Source: Catalinimonas niigatensis (GTDB lineage Bacteria > Bacteroidota > Bacteroidia > Cytophagales > Cyclobacteriaceae). From it: DNA of 64,000 nucleotides. Below, piece by piece: positions 43,778-52,990 of the stretch (its first letter is position 1; each line of letters begins with the position of its first letter). The notes under the pieces were generated by a model. It was not told where the DNA came from. It did not search any database and saw nothing but the letters and a program-made list of their open reading frames with translations. The stretch spans positions 4,513,501 to 4,577,500 of the forward strand of contig NZ_CP119422.1 of NCBI RefSeq assembly GCF_030506285.1, in the 5' to 3' direction. The position numbers were made by a program, and so were the translations under genes.

Positions 43778-45010
43778 TCAACATGACCTAATCACTCCTG
43801 CCAAGGCTCTCACTGCGCGCTCGTGTTTACGCACAAAGGGGTTACGGGTATCCCAAACATAGCCTGCCAGTACCGAACATATCTGTTGTTTGATTTCAGC
43901 GTTGGATTCATTGCTGAAAATTATCTTTGGTAATAAGCCTTCATACCAGCATTGTACAAAAGTACGGAACACATTTACTCCACCTTTGATGTAATCAGAA
44001 TATTCGCTTTCCCAGTTTACCTTTTCACCTTCCAGTTCTCTGGCGATGAGTCTAGCAGCTGTAGCTCCCGATTCAGTAGCCAGTGTAACCCCTGAAGAGA
44101 ATATAGGGTCCAGAAATTCTGTACTGTTACCAGTGAGTACATAACCTAGTCCATATAGCTGCTTAACTGCGCTGGAGTAGCCGGTAATTTTGCGAGGCGT
44201 AAATACCTGATCATGGATAGAAAAGCGACCTTTTAAGTGGGGTACAGTATCCATCCATTGCTGATATTGTTCTCCCAGAGCACCCTCAAACTGATTGATC
44301 TGCTCGGGAGATCCCGTTACACCTACGGAAGTAATGCCATCAGAGAAAGGAATGACCCACAACCAGACCTCCTTAGTAAAGTATATAATGGTAATGCGAT
44401 TGCCATCAGTGGGTCGTCTGGGGTCTTGTAGATGACAAAAGAAAGAAGCACGCATCGGGAAATCAGAAGGGATATCTAAGTCCAGCAGCCGTGGCAAAAC
44501 CCTGCCGTATCCACTGGCATCAACAATACGTTTGGCGTGGATATTTAATAGTGAGCCATCTCCTCGTTTTACTGTGGTTTCTGATGAGCCGTCCTGATGG
44601 AATTTTACGGCGGTAACTTCGGCATTATACTCAATGTCTACGCCTTTGTTTGCGGTTTCCTGGGCAAGTAGATGGTCAAAATCCGCGCGTTGCACCTGCC
44701 AGGTCCAGGACCAGCCTTTGGTAAACTGTGCAGAAAAGTCAAAGTCACAGGTGTCTATGTTTCTGACAAATTTTGCCCCGAATTTCTTCTGAAATCCACC
44801 CTTTTCCACCGCTGCTAGCAGACCAGCTTCCTGTAGATTATCCATACAGCGTGGAAGCAGACTTTCTCCGATCACAAATCGTGGAAAAGTTTGTTTCTCT
44901 ACAATTTTTATCTGATAACCATGATTTCTGAGGATGGAGGCGGCCACTGAGCCTGAAGGGCCTGCACCTATCACCAACACATCTACATTTTCAGTCCCTT
45001 CAAGGTTCAT
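43778..45010 (-). CDS. FAD-dependent halogenase-like oxidoreductase (flexirubin cluster)
   Basis: 410 residues. FAD-binding loop VIGAGPSGSVAA at 13-24, GESLLPR near 48, a lysine in GAKFVRN (Lys80, at the place of the catalytic lysine of flavin-dependent halogenases), and WLWVIP at 216-221, matching the WxWxIP signature of that family. Chlorinated flexirubins are known, so ring halogenation of the aryl polyene is the likely role; a hydroxylase of the same superfamily is the alternative. It is divergent from the tyrosine ammonia-lyase with 261 bp between start codons, so the two may share a promoter region. Confidence 0.78.
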   Translation of the reverse strand: MNLEGTENVDVLVIGAGPSGSVAASILRNHGYQIKIVEKQTFPRFVIGESLLPRCMDNLQEAGLLAAVEKGGFQKKFGAKFVRNIDTCDFDFSAQFTKGWSWTWQVQRADFDHLLAQETANKGVDIEYNAEVTAVKFHQDGSSETTVKRGDGSLLNIHAKRIVDASGYGRVLPRLLDLDIPSDFPMRASFFCHLQDPRRPTDGNRITIIYFTKEVWLWVIPFSDGITSVGVTGSPEQINQFEGALGEQYQQWMDTVPHLKGRFSIHDQVFTPRKITGYSSAVKQLYGLGYVLTGNSTEFLDPIFSSGVTLATESGATAARLIARELEGEKVNWESEYSDYIKGGVNVFRTFVQCWYEGLLPKIIFSNESNAEIKQQICSVLAGYVWDTRNPFVRKHERAVRALAGVIRSC

Positions 45011-45271
45011 TGCCTAATAGTAAAGTTTAGCTTTGTAAGTGGGAAAGTTATCTCAAATGGAATTTTTCTGCTCCCCCGAATGTAAAGAAAATTAATGGAA
45101 TTTTAAGCTCAGGGATGTAGGTAAAACCTCAGCAACAAACGTAATAAAAAGCGTGAAATGAATAGATATTTTTTTGGTTAATAATAGCTTTATACCTTGA
45201 TTTGTGACCTATGCTGCAAAGTCTCAGTATATTGTCAGGCAGTCTCTTAACCATCAGATAGATCTTTTGTA

Positions 45272-46822
45272 ATGATTCAAATTGGTATTGCGTCCTTAGA
45301 ACTTTCGGATATAGAAAAAGTACTTCTGGGAAGGAAAGTAGGTGTTTCTGAGGGAGCAAAAAAACAAGTAGAAGAGAGCTTTAACTTTTTGAGGGAGTTT
45401 TCAAAAAACAAACTCATCTACGGAATTAATACAGGTTTTGGGCCTATGGCTCAATACAGAATTGATGAATCAGAGCAAAGGCAGTTGCAGTACAATTTGA
45501 TAAGAAGTCATTCTTCCGGCATGGGTCAGCCCCTGGAGGCTCAGTATGTAAAAGCCTCTATGCTTGCCCGGCTGAATACGCTCTCGCTCGGATATTCAGG
45601 AGTAAATACCTCAGCGCTGGAAGTACTGGTAAATTTGATTAATCATGATGTTACTCCTCTTATTTATGAACATGGTGGGGTAGGGGCCAGCGGCGACTTG
45701 GTTCAGCTTGCCCATCTGGCGCTGGTCATGATTGGAGAAGGAGAGGTGAGCCATCAGGGTAAAATATTGCCTACCGATGAGGTGTTTCGTAATCTGGGAA
45801 TTAAGCCTATGCAGATCTCCTTGCGGGAAGGTTTGGCAGTTATGAATGGTACCAGTGTGATGACAGGCATAGGGCTGATCAATTCCTTGTATGCACAAAG
45901 AGCTGTATCATGGAGCTTGATGGCTACTGCGATGATATGTGAAATGGTAGATTCCTATGATGATTATTTTTCTACAGAATTAAACCACTCCAAAAAGCAT
46001 AGAGGACAGCAGCAAGTATCACAATGTATTAAACAGGTACTGGATGATAGCCAATACAGTCGGAAGCGAGAGGAACAACTTTACAGTAAGCTAAGCAAAG
46101 AAAAGGTTTTGCTGGATAAGGTCCAGGAATATTACTCTATACGCTGTGTGCCCCAGATTGTGGGTATCATTCTGGAAACGGTGCAACAATGTCAAAGGCT
46201 GCTGGTAGAAGAGGTGAACTCTGCCAATGATAATCCTATCATAGACTTAAAAAGCAGAAACGTACTGCATGGAGGCAATTTCCACGGAGACTATGTAGCT
46301 TTTGAAATGGACAAACTCAAAATTGCTATTGCCAAGCTTTCTATGCTGGCTGAACGTCAGCTTAACTTCCTGATGAATCCGAAGCTGAACAGCATTTTAC
46401 CCCCTTTTGTCAATCTGGGAAAGCTAGGCTTTAATTTTGGGATGCAGGGTGTGCAGTTTACAGCAACTTCTACCACTGCAGAGAATCAGATGCTGGCTAA
46501 TCCCATGTATATTCACAGTATTCCGAACAACAATGATAATCAGGATATTGTAAGCATGGGTACCAATGCCGCTTTGTGTACCAAGAAGGTAATTGAAAAT
46601 ACTTTTGAGGTGCTTGCCATAGAAATGGTGACGATAGTACAGGCATTTGATTATCTACAGAAAACGGCTGGCTTATCAGGCAAGTCAAAGCTAACTTATC
46701 ACAATATTCGTGGACTCATCCCTTCTTTCGTGACCGACTTTCCGATTCATAAAGAGCTGAAAAGGGTAAAAGAATACATGATGGAGCATGCTCCCCTAGA
46801 AATTGATATGAATATTGAGTAG
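45272..46822 (+). CDS. Tyrosine ammonia-lyase (aromatic amino acid lyase)
   Basis: 516 residues of the HAL/PAL/TAL family. The MIO cofactor tripeptide Ala139-Ser140-Gly141 lies in GGVGASGDLVQLAHLAL, and the catalytic Tyr50 in IYGINTGFGPMAQY. It resembles the well-studied Flavobacterium johnsoniae tyrosine ammonia-lyase closely through much of its length (NLIRSHSSG, YGINTGFG, FNFGMQGVQFTATST). It should convert L-tyrosine to p-coumarate, the starter acid of flexirubin-type aryl polyenes. The segment SH in NLIRSHSSG resembles histidine ammonia-lyase, but the F. johnsoniae enzyme has it also. First gene of the plus-strand biosynthetic cluster. Confidence 0.85.
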   Translation: MIQIGIASLELSDIEKVLLGRKVGVSEGAKKQVEESFNFLREFSKNKLIYGINTGFGPMAQYRIDESEQRQLQYNLIRSHSSGMGQPLEAQYVKASMLARLNTLSLGYSGVNTSALEVLVNLINHDVTPLIYEHGGVGASGDLVQLAHLALVMIGEGEVSHQGKILPTDEVFRNLGIKPMQISLREGLAVMNGTSVMTGIGLINSLYAQRAVSWSLMATAMICEMVDSYDDYFSTELNHSKKHRGQQQVSQCIKQVLDDSQYSRKREEQLYSKLSKEKVLLDKVQEYYSIRCVPQIVGIILETVQQCQRLLVEEVNSANDNPIIDLKSRNVLHGGNFHGDYVAFEMDKLKIAIAKLSMLAERQLNFLMNPKLNSILPPFVNLGKLGFNFGMQGVQFTATSTTAENQMLANPMYIHSIPNNNDNQDIVSMGTNAALCTKKVIENTFEVLAIEMVTIVQAFDYLQKTAGLSGKSKLTYHNIRGLIPSFVTDFPIHKELKRVKEYMMEHAPLEIDMNIE

Positions 46823-47035
46823 AGTTAAGGAAAATTTATAGTTTGTAAGAGTGAAATTGGATGTAATGTTATTGTAGAATTTTTGTCAATTTGTCTCTGA
46901 CATAGCACTAGAATCTACAAAGTAGTAGAAGAAAGTAGAATGATGAAGTGAAAAAAATATAAAGGAGATATACAGACAAATACACAATTTGGAGGTAATA
47001 AGGCAAGGTTTGATAGAGAATCCGAATTTATCATA

Positions 47036-47065
47036 TTGCAATTGGCATTTATGTTGCTAAATTTT
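47036..47065 (+). promoter_or_regulatory. Bacteroidota-type promoter candidate upstream of the PKS/FAS genes
   Basis: TTG at 47036-47038, exactly 19 bp spacer, then TAAATTTT at 47058-47065. This is one base from the Bacteroidota consensus TTG-N19-TAnnTTTG. Start of transcription would be near 47072 and leave a leader of about 90 nt before fabG-like (47160). Confidence 0.5.
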
Positions 47066-47159
47066 TACTTTAAAGTTCTGATAAAATTATCCAAATTTAA
47101 TGCTTAACTTGTGTGTATAAAATATAATAAAAGTACAATATTTTATATAAATTTTCATA

Positions 47160-47885
47160 ATGAAATATGCATTGGTAACCGGAGGGTCCCGCGGTATAGG
47201 AAGAGCAATTTGTGTAAAACTTGCTGCACAAGGGTATAATATTTTGATCAATTATGTAGTAAACGAGACTGCAGCACTGGATACATTAGAACTGGTAAAA
47301 GATAAAGGAGTAAAAGGAGAATTGATCTGTTTTGATGTAGCTAATCGTGCTCAAACCCGGGAAGTGCTATCCGCCTGGTACACCAAGCATGCAGAGGACA
47401 CGATTGAAGTATTGGTTAATAATTCAGGTATCAGAAAAGACAATCTGCTAATTTGGATGCAGGACGAAGAGTGGGATGATGTACTGAATGTTAGCTTAGG
47501 GGGATTTTATAATGTAAGCAAGCAAGTCATCCCTGAAATGATAAAGACAAAGGGAGGTAGAATCATCAATATTGTTTCTCTGTCAGGGTTGAAAGGGTTA
47601 CCAGGGCAAACGAATTATTCGGCGGCCAAAGCTGCAGTCATAGGCGCTACTAAGGCTCTCTCTCAGGAGCTGGGGCGTCGTGAAATTACAGTAAATGCAG
47701 TGGCTCCCGGCTTTATCAAAACTGAAATGACTGAGGGTATAGAAGAAAAAGAATATAAATCACATATCCCTTTAAGGCGATTTGGAACGGCAGAAGAGGT
47801 AGCAGAATTAGTAGGCTTTCTGGCTTCCCCCAATGCTTCTTATATCACCGGGGAAGTTATTTCCATCAATGGAGGCTTATTTTAA
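47160..47885 (+). CDS. 3-oxoacyl-ACP reductase (FabG-like ketoreductase)
   Basis: 241 residues, SDR fold: VTGGSRGIGRAICVKLA (NADPH-binding), NNSGIRKDN, INIVSLSGLKGLPGQTNYSAAKAA with the Ser and Tyr/Lys of the catalytic site, and YITGEVISINGGLF at the C-terminus. It should reduce the beta-keto group in each round of polyene elongation on ACP. It leads the operon 18 bp upstream of the first ketosynthase. Confidence 0.92.
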   Translation: MKYALVTGGSRGIGRAICVKLAAQGYNILINYVVNETAALDTLELVKDKGVKGELICFDVANRAQTREVLSAWYTKHAEDTIEVLVNNSGIRKDNLLIWMQDEEWDDVLNVSLGGFYNVSKQVIPEMIKTKGGRIINIVSLSGLKGLPGQTNYSAAKAAVIGATKALSQELGRREITVNAVAPGFIKTEMTEGIEEKEYKSHIPLRRFGTAEEVAELVGFLASPNASYITGEVISINGGLF

Positions 47886-47902
47886 TTTTTGATTAATTCT
47901 AG

Positions 47903-49120
47903 ATGAAAAGGGTTGTTATTACCGGCATAGGGATCTATTCCTGTATAGGGCAAAATATTGGGGAGGTACGTGATTCCTTGTATCATGGAAAATCAGGTAT
48001 AGGTATAGATGAAAGTAGAAAAGAGCTAGGTTTCAGGTCTGCACTTACCGGTCAGGTGCCCAAGCCCGAGTTAAAGGAATTACTCAGCAGGAGGCAGCGA
48101 ATAGGTCTGGCAGAGCAAGGTGAGTACGCTTACGTTTCTACCCTGGAAGCTTTAAAGCAGGCGAAAATAGATGAAGATGTACTGGAGAAAGAAGAAGTAG
48201 GTATCATTTTTGGAAATGATAGTTCGGCCAAACCTTCCATTGAAGCCTTTGAGCAATTGCGCATCAAAAAAGATACTACACTAATAGGTAGCGGGTCCGT
48301 TTTTCAGTCTATGAACTCCACCGTTACCATGAACTTATCCACCATCTTCAAACTCAAAGGCATTAACTTTACCGTTAGTGCTGCTTGTGCCAGTGGATCT
48401 CATGCTATTGGCATGGGCTATCTGATGGTGAAAAACGGTTTGCAGGAGAAAATTATATGCGGTGGTGCGCAGGAAGTGAATTTTCATTCTATGGGTAGCT
48501 TTGATGGCCTGAGCACCTTTTCCATAAGAGAAGATGAACCCACCAAAGCTTCCCGCCCCTTTGATAGAGATAGAGATGGTCTTATCCCCAGTGGTGGTGC
48601 GGCTACGGTCATTATTGAGAGCTATGAGTCAGCTGTGAAAAGAGGGGCACCTATTTTAGGTGAAATTCTCGGCTACGGATTTTCTTCTAATGGTGAGCAT
48701 ATTTCTCATCCTAATGTATCAGGCTGTACCCGCTCCCTGGAAATGGTCTTGCAGCAGGCAAATGTACAGGCTTCAGATATTCAGTATATCAATGCGCATG
48801 CTACCTCTACCATTGCCGGTGACCTAAGCGAAGGAAAAGCAATCCGGGATGTGTTTGGTGCAAGCAAACCTTTCATAAGCTCTACTAAGTCTATGACAGG
48901 GCATGAGATGTGGATGGCCGGAGCCAGTGAGATTGTGTATTCTATATTAATGATGCACCACAATTTTATTGCCCCTAATATTAATTTAGAGAACCCGGAA
49001 GAGGAACTGAAAGATCTTAATTTTGCTTATCAGCTTGTCGAGAAAAAGTTTGATACTTTTCTATCCAATTCCTTTGGTTTTGGAGGTACCAACTCCTCAA
49101 TTGTTATCAGAAAAATTTAA
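47903..49120 (+). CDS. 3-oxoacyl-ACP synthase (FabF-like ketosynthase), catalytic
   Basis: 405 residues with a full thiolase-type active site: nucleophile Cys162 in SAACASGSHAIG, His299 in INAHATSTIAGD, and Lys329/His334 in SSTKSMTGHEMWMAGAS. The usual GHTLGAAG loop is changed to GHEMWMAGAS. It probably catalyses decarboxylative condensation with malonyl-ACP. It is followed within 20 bp by an ACP gene. Confidence 0.9.
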   Translation: MKRVVITGIGIYSCIGQNIGEVRDSLYHGKSGIGIDESRKELGFRSALTGQVPKPELKELLSRRQRIGLAEQGEYAYVSTLEALKQAKIDEDVLEKEEVGIIFGNDSSAKPSIEAFEQLRIKKDTTLIGSGSVFQSMNSTVTMNLSTIFKLKGINFTVSAACASGSHAIGMGYLMVKNGLQEKIICGGAQEVNFHSMGSFDGLSTFSIREDEPTKASRPFDRDRDGLIPSGGAATVIIESYESAVKRGAPILGEILGYGFSSNGEHISHPNVSGCTRSLEMVLQQANVQASDIQYINAHATSTIAGDLSEGKAIRDVFGASKPFISSTKSMTGHEMWMAGASEIVYSILMMHHNFIAPNINLENPEEELKDLNFAYQLVEKKFDTFLSNSFGFGGTNSSIVIRKI

Positions 49121-49140
49121 AATACATAACTTGTTTTATT

Positions 49141-49395
49141 ATGATTTTGACTAAGGAGGAAATAATAGACAGAATCAATGGATTCCTGATTGAAGAGTTT
49201 GAAGTAGATGCTGAGGAGATTCACCCTGAGGCAAATCTGAAAAACACTTTACAGCTGGATAGCCTTGACTATGTAGATTTAGTAGTTGAGGTTGAGAGTA
49301 ATTTTGGCTTTAAAGTAAAGCCGGAAGATTTTCAGGGTATTCATACATTTCTGGATTTCTATGAATACATTATCCAAAAAGTAGACAGCAAATAA
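49141..49395 (+). CDS. Acyl carrier protein
   Basis: 84 residues. The attachment site is LQLDSLDYVDLVVEVE with Ser41 for phosphopantetheine. The stretch from FLIEEFEVDAEEI to VKPEDF gives the acidic four-helix bundle. It is one of two ACPs in the cluster and lies directly after the FabF-like synthase; its stop codon overlaps the next start by one base. Confidence 0.92.
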   Translation: MILTKEEIIDRINGFLIEEFEVDAEEIHPEANLKNTLQLDSLDYVDLVVEVESNFGFKVKPEDFQGIHTFLDFYEYIIQKVDSK

Positions 49396-50354
49396 TGTCC
49401 TCCCAGAAACAACCACCCAAGAAAGGAGCTAGCTGGAAAGGTAAAACTCGGGGAGGGTTGCTGGGTTATCAAATTTTCATCTTCGTACTTAAGCGCCTGG
49501 GCTTAAAAGTAGCATATCTCTTATTAAGAATTGTGGCTGCTTATTTTGTGTTGTTCGCACCCCTGGCCACGCGTAGTATTTATCACTACTTTAGACAAAT
49601 ACTGAAATACAATCGTTGGAAGTCAAGTAAATCAGTCTATTGTAATTTCTATCGTTTTGGTCAGACCTTGCTTGATAAGATAGCCATTATCTCCGGAATG
49701 GATAGCTCATTCAGCTATACCTTTGATGGAAAGCATCACCTACAGGAACTGAGTGATAGCCATCAGGGAGGTATTCTGATCAGTGCGCACCTGGGTAACT
49801 GGGAAATTGCCGGCTTTTTTCTTAAAGATGTGAATCTGAAGGTAAACATTGTGATGCTCGAGGCTGAACATGAAAAAATTAAAAACTACCTTGGTCAGGT
49901 AATGCACAATCAAAATGTACATGTGATTCCTATCAAAGAAGATCTCTCGCATATTTTTTTGATTAATAAAGCATTGCGTAATAAGGAAGTTATCTGTATG
50001 CATGGGGATCGTTTTGTGGAAGGAAGCAGGGTTGCTCCCATGCAGTTTATGGGCAAAAAAGCATTCTTTCCTCTAGGGCCTTTTACCATGGCGGCCAAAC
50101 TGAACGTACCTTATACTTTTGTTTATGCAGTAAAATCGAATGACCATCATTATTATCTGTCGGCAACGCCGCTTCAACATGATAAAAAGAAGCCGATGGA
50201 GATTTTGCAGGATTATATAGATATACTTGAAAATAAAGTAAAGCAATCTCCGCTTCAGTGGTTCAACTACTATGACTTCTGGAGTGAAAACCTCAGAGGA
50301 GGCATATTTGAAAAGCAAGAACATGAAAAAGTTGCCAATGAAACAGGGAGATGA
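49395..50354 (+). CDS. LpxL/HtrB-type lipid acyltransferase
   Basis: 319 residues. A hydrophobic N-terminal segment (VAYLLLRIVAAYFVLFAPL) anchors it to the membrane. The catalytic motif HxxxxE lies in LISAHLGNWEIAGFF, with VICMHGDRFVEGSRVAPMQF following, as in lauroyl/palmitoleoyl transferases. In aryl-polyene clusters such enzymes are thought to transfer the finished acyl chain to a lipid acceptor. The start codon overlaps the ACP stop. Confidence 0.85.
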   Translation: MSSQKQPPKKGASWKGKTRGGLLGYQIFIFVLKRLGLKVAYLLLRIVAAYFVLFAPLATRSIYHYFRQILKYNRWKSSKSVYCNFYRFGQTLLDKIAIISGMDSSFSYTFDGKHHLQELSDSHQGGILISAHLGNWEIAGFFLKDVNLKVNIVMLEAEHEKIKNYLGQVMHNQNVHVIPIKEDLSHIFLINKALRNKEVICMHGDRFVEGSRVAPMQFMGKKAFFPLGPFTMAAKLNVPYTFVYAVKSNDHHYYLSATPLQHDKKKPMEILQDYIDILENKVKQSPLQWFNYYDFWSENLRGGIFEKQEHEKVANETGR

Positions 50355-50763
50355 ACTCCTGAACTATATACCACAGCGCTGGCCGTTTGTTATGATAGAT
50401 AAGTTGCTAGAGAAAGGGGAAGACTACGTAATTTCCGGACTCAGCATCAGCGAAGATAATGTGTTGGTAGAAGACGGAATTTTTAAAGAGAGCGGACTGG
50501 TAGAAAACATAGCGCAGACCGCAGCACTTTTTGCTGGCATACGCTTCGTAGATCAGGGGAAACCGATCCCGGTAGGTTATATTGCGGGAATTAAAGATCT
50601 GAGTATAGAAAAGATGCCTGCTTCCACTTCCAATATCTTAACCCGTACTACACTTTTGCGGGATATCGGAAATATACAGATCGTGGAAGGCAAAGTATAT
50701 GATGAAAACGAACAGCAACTCGCTGCCTGCGAGTTGAGAATTTTTATTAAAGGAGAAGAGTAA
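50323..50763 (+). CDS. Hot-dog-fold 3-hydroxyacyl-ACP dehydratase-like protein
   Basis: About 146 residues. Opens MKKLPMKQGDELLNYIPQRWPFVMID, the usual beginning of FabA/FabZ-type hot-dog proteins, and ENIAQTAALFAGI lines the central helix. The start at 50323 is preferred; a more upstream in-frame ATG overlaps the previous gene by 80 bp. The catalytic histidine of FabZ (GHFP) is not evident here, so it may be the ApeP-like member of the pair with the dehydratase at 57500. Confidence 0.72.
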   Translation: MKKLPMKQGDELLNYIPQRWPFVMIDKLLEKGEDYVISGLSISEDNVLVEDGIFKESGLVENIAQTAALFAGIRFVDQGKPIPVGYIAGIKDLSIEKMPASTSNILTRTTLLRDIGNIQIVEGKVYDENEQQLAACELRIFIKGEE

Positions 50764-50769
50764 GGAAGA

Positions 50770-51189
50770 ATGCTCGTCAATAGAAAAGAATCAGAAGCAC
50801 GTTTTAGTGAGGTAGACAGCATGGGCATCGTCTGGCATGGTCATTATATCCGCTATTTTGAAGATGGGCGGGAAGCCTTTGGCAAAGAGCATAGCTTGGG
50901 GTATATGCACGTGTATGAGCAGGGCTTTTTTATACCTATCGTCAATGTAAACTGTAATTATAAAAGACCTATCCGCTACAATGAGCCTTTGATGATCGAG
51001 ACGCGATATGTAGATACTCCCGCTGCTAAGATTATTTTTAATTACACTTTATACAATAAGCACAGCAAGGAAATATATGCCACCGGTAGTTCTGAGCAGG
51101 TTTTTCTGACCAGAGAAAGAGAGTTGCACCTCACCGTGCCGGACTTTTTTGTGCAATGGAAAAAGGATAGAGGAATTGTAACTTCATAA
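50770..51189 (+). CDS. Acyl-CoA/ACP thioesterase, YbgC/4HBT family
   Basis: 139 residues. The 4-hydroxybenzoyl-CoA thioesterase signature is present: ARFSEVDSMGIVWHGHYIRYFEDGREAF, with Asp at the usual catalytic position. It would release or proofread acyl chains from the ACP. It begins 6 bp after the preceding gene. Confidence 0.86.
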   Translation: MLVNRKESEARFSEVDSMGIVWHGHYIRYFEDGREAFGKEHSLGYMHVYEQGFFIPIVNVNCNYKRPIRYNEPLMIETRYVDTPAAKIIFNYTLYNKHSKEIYATGSSEQVFLTRERELHLTVPDFFVQWKKDRGIVTS

Positions 51190-51194
51190 TTACC

Positions 51195-52355
51195 TTGAGA
51201 GTCTACTCGATTGCCGACCACATCATCAGCCCATTGGGTTTTGGCACCGACCAGAACTTTCTGGCACTTAAAAAAGCGCAAAGTGGGCTAAGAGAAGTAG
51301 ATGCTGATGAGCTTTTTCCTGAGCCATTTTACGGAGCAACCATTCCAAAAAACCAACTGCTGGAGCAATTTGATTTTGAAGATCCAGACAAATTCAGTTT
51401 TCTGGAAAAACTATTTATACTTTCTATCCGCTCAGTGCTTCAGGCTGTACCTGGTCTTCATGAAAAAAGGCTTTTGCTTATCATTTCCACCACCAAAGGA
51501 AACATTGACCTGCTGAAAAAAGATAGTCGTGGCTTAACGGGAGAAAGGATACAGCTTGCCGAGATGGCAAAAGTGGTGAATCATTACTTCTCCATTCCTC
51601 ATGCACCTATTGTGGTGTCCAATGCCTGCATTTCGGGAGTGTCGGCTATGCTTACGGCTAGCAAACTCATTAGGATGGGCATGTACGATCATGTGCTGGT
51701 AAGCGGAGGAGATATATTGAGTGAGTTTACCTTATCGGGTTTTCATTGCCTGAAAGCCATGAGTGAAGAAGCTTGTCGTCCCTATGATCAGGCTCGTAAA
51801 GGAATCAATCTGGGCGAATCCTGTGGTACTGTTTTGCTAAGCAATGACACCGCTTTGTGTAGCGATAAACAAGCCTTGTCTGTCATTAGTGGAGGCGGTC
51901 AGTCCAACGATGCCAATCATATTTCGGGACCTTCTCGTACGGGCAAAGGTTTGAAAATAGCCATAAAGCAGGCATTGCGCACTGCCGGAGCTGGTACCGC
52001 TTTACCACCAGAGGAAATAGGTTATATCAATGCGCACGGTACTGCAACGCCTTTTAATGATGAAATGGAAGCTATCGCTTTTCATGATTTAGGCCTAAAA
52101 GACGTACCGCTGAATAGTCTGAAAGCTTACTTTGGCCATACTTTGGGAGCTGCTGGTGTCATAGAAAGTATCATGGCTATTCGCCAGATGAATCATAATT
52201 TACTGTTCAAATCTTTGGGATATGAGCAGCATGGCGTAAGCATGGATATGAATGTGCTGAAAGAAAATAAGGAGGTTTCAGAACTGCAGTATATCATGAA
52301 GACAGTTTCGGGCTTTGGAGGGTGTAATGCTGCTGTAATTATGGAAAAAGTATGA
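51195..52355 (+). CDS. Beta-ketoacyl synthase, catalytic
   Basis: 386 residues. Nucleophile Cys145 in SNACISGVSAML, His281 in INAHGTATPFND, and His315 in AYFGHTLGAAGVIE. The start is a TTG at 51195, 5 bp after the thioesterase stop; no nearer ATG fits the family's N-terminus. One of three catalytic KS proteins in this operon, so elongation rounds or starter selection may be divided among them. It overlaps the next gene by 4 bp. Confidence 0.88.
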   Translation: MRVYSIADHIISPLGFGTDQNFLALKKAQSGLREVDADELFPEPFYGATIPKNQLLEQFDFEDPDKFSFLEKLFILSIRSVLQAVPGLHEKRLLLIISTTKGNIDLLKKDSRGLTGERIQLAEMAKVVNHYFSIPHAPIVVSNACISGVSAMLTASKLIRMGMYDHVLVSGGDILSEFTLSGFHCLKAMSEEACRPYDQARKGINLGESCGTVLLSNDTALCSDKQALSVISGGGQSNDANHISGPSRTGKGLKIAIKQALRTAGAGTALPPEEIGYINAHGTATPFNDEMEAIAFHDLGLKDVPLNSLKAYFGHTLGAAGVIESIMAIRQMNHNLLFKSLGYEQHGVSMDMNVLKENKEVSELQYIMKTVSGFGGCNAAVIMEKV

Positions 52356-52990
52356 AACTGGTCATTTCAGCATATAGCACTTTTATGCCAGAGGGTTTAT
52401 TTAAAAATGGAAGTCCATTTTATGAAAATCAGACCGGAGCGGATTTTAATGACTTTAGCAAAAAAGCTTATCGCTATATGAATCTTGGCTATGCCAAATT
52501 TTTTAAAATGGATGAGCTGTGTAAGCTGGCTTTTTTAAGCGCCGAACTTTTGCTGAAAGATAAAAAGTTGCAAATAACAGAGGAGGGAACTGATATAGCC
52601 TTGGTTTTGGGCAATAAGCACTCTTCACTGGTGTCGGATATGAAACATTATGAGTCATATCAGAACCGTGATGAATATTTTCCCAGCCCGGCTGTATTTG
52701 TATATACTTTGCCCAACATTATGATGGGAGAACTCTGCATAAGGCATCAGATCAGGGGTGAAAATTCCTGCTTTATGATGGATGAGTTTCAGGCAAACTT
52801 TGTTTATCAATACGTTCATGATCTGTTTGAACATGAACAGTACAACTATTGCATTACAGGCTGGGTAGATTATAGCCTGGAAGATTATAATGCTGCCTTA
52901 TGCCTGGTAGAGAAAAGCATTGATGGAAATAAATGGATCGCTACATTTGAACCGGATTTTATGAATTTAATTACTGCTAGATATGGATGA
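52352..52990 (+). CDS. Half-size ketosynthase-like protein
   Basis: 212 residues. The pattern LVISAYSTF...ALVLGNKHSSLVSDM...PNIMMGELCI...GENSCFMMDEFQANF resembles the N-terminal half of a thiolase-fold ketosynthase, ending about where the second half should begin. A cysteine (Cys140) lies near the nucleophile's place, but the C-terminal His/His half is missing. It overlaps the preceding KS by 4 bp and the following ACP by 8 bp, so it may be a non-catalytic partner of one KS. Confidence 0.6.
   Translation: MKLVISAYSTFMPEGLFKNGSPFYENQTGADFNDFSKKAYRYMNLGYAKFFKMDELCKLAFLSAELLLKDKKLQITEEGTDIALVLGNKHSSLVSDMKHYESYQNRDEYFPSPAVFVYTLPNIMMGELCIRHQIRGENSCFMMDEFQANFVYQYVHDLFEHEQYNYCITGWVDYSLEDYNAALCLVEKSIDGNKWIATFEPDFMNLITARYG

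Noticed and set aside
45028-45035. TAGCTTTG as a -7 promoter element for the lyase gene
   Set aside because: Fits the -7 consensus, but no TTG lies at the 19-bp distance and the lyase start is 237 bp away.
45506-45520. Histidine ammonia-lyase (hutH) call from the SH pair in NLIRSHSSG
   Set aside because: The same residues are in the known tyrosine-specific F. johnsoniae enzyme, overall sequence follows that enzyme, and no other histidine-degradation genes are near.
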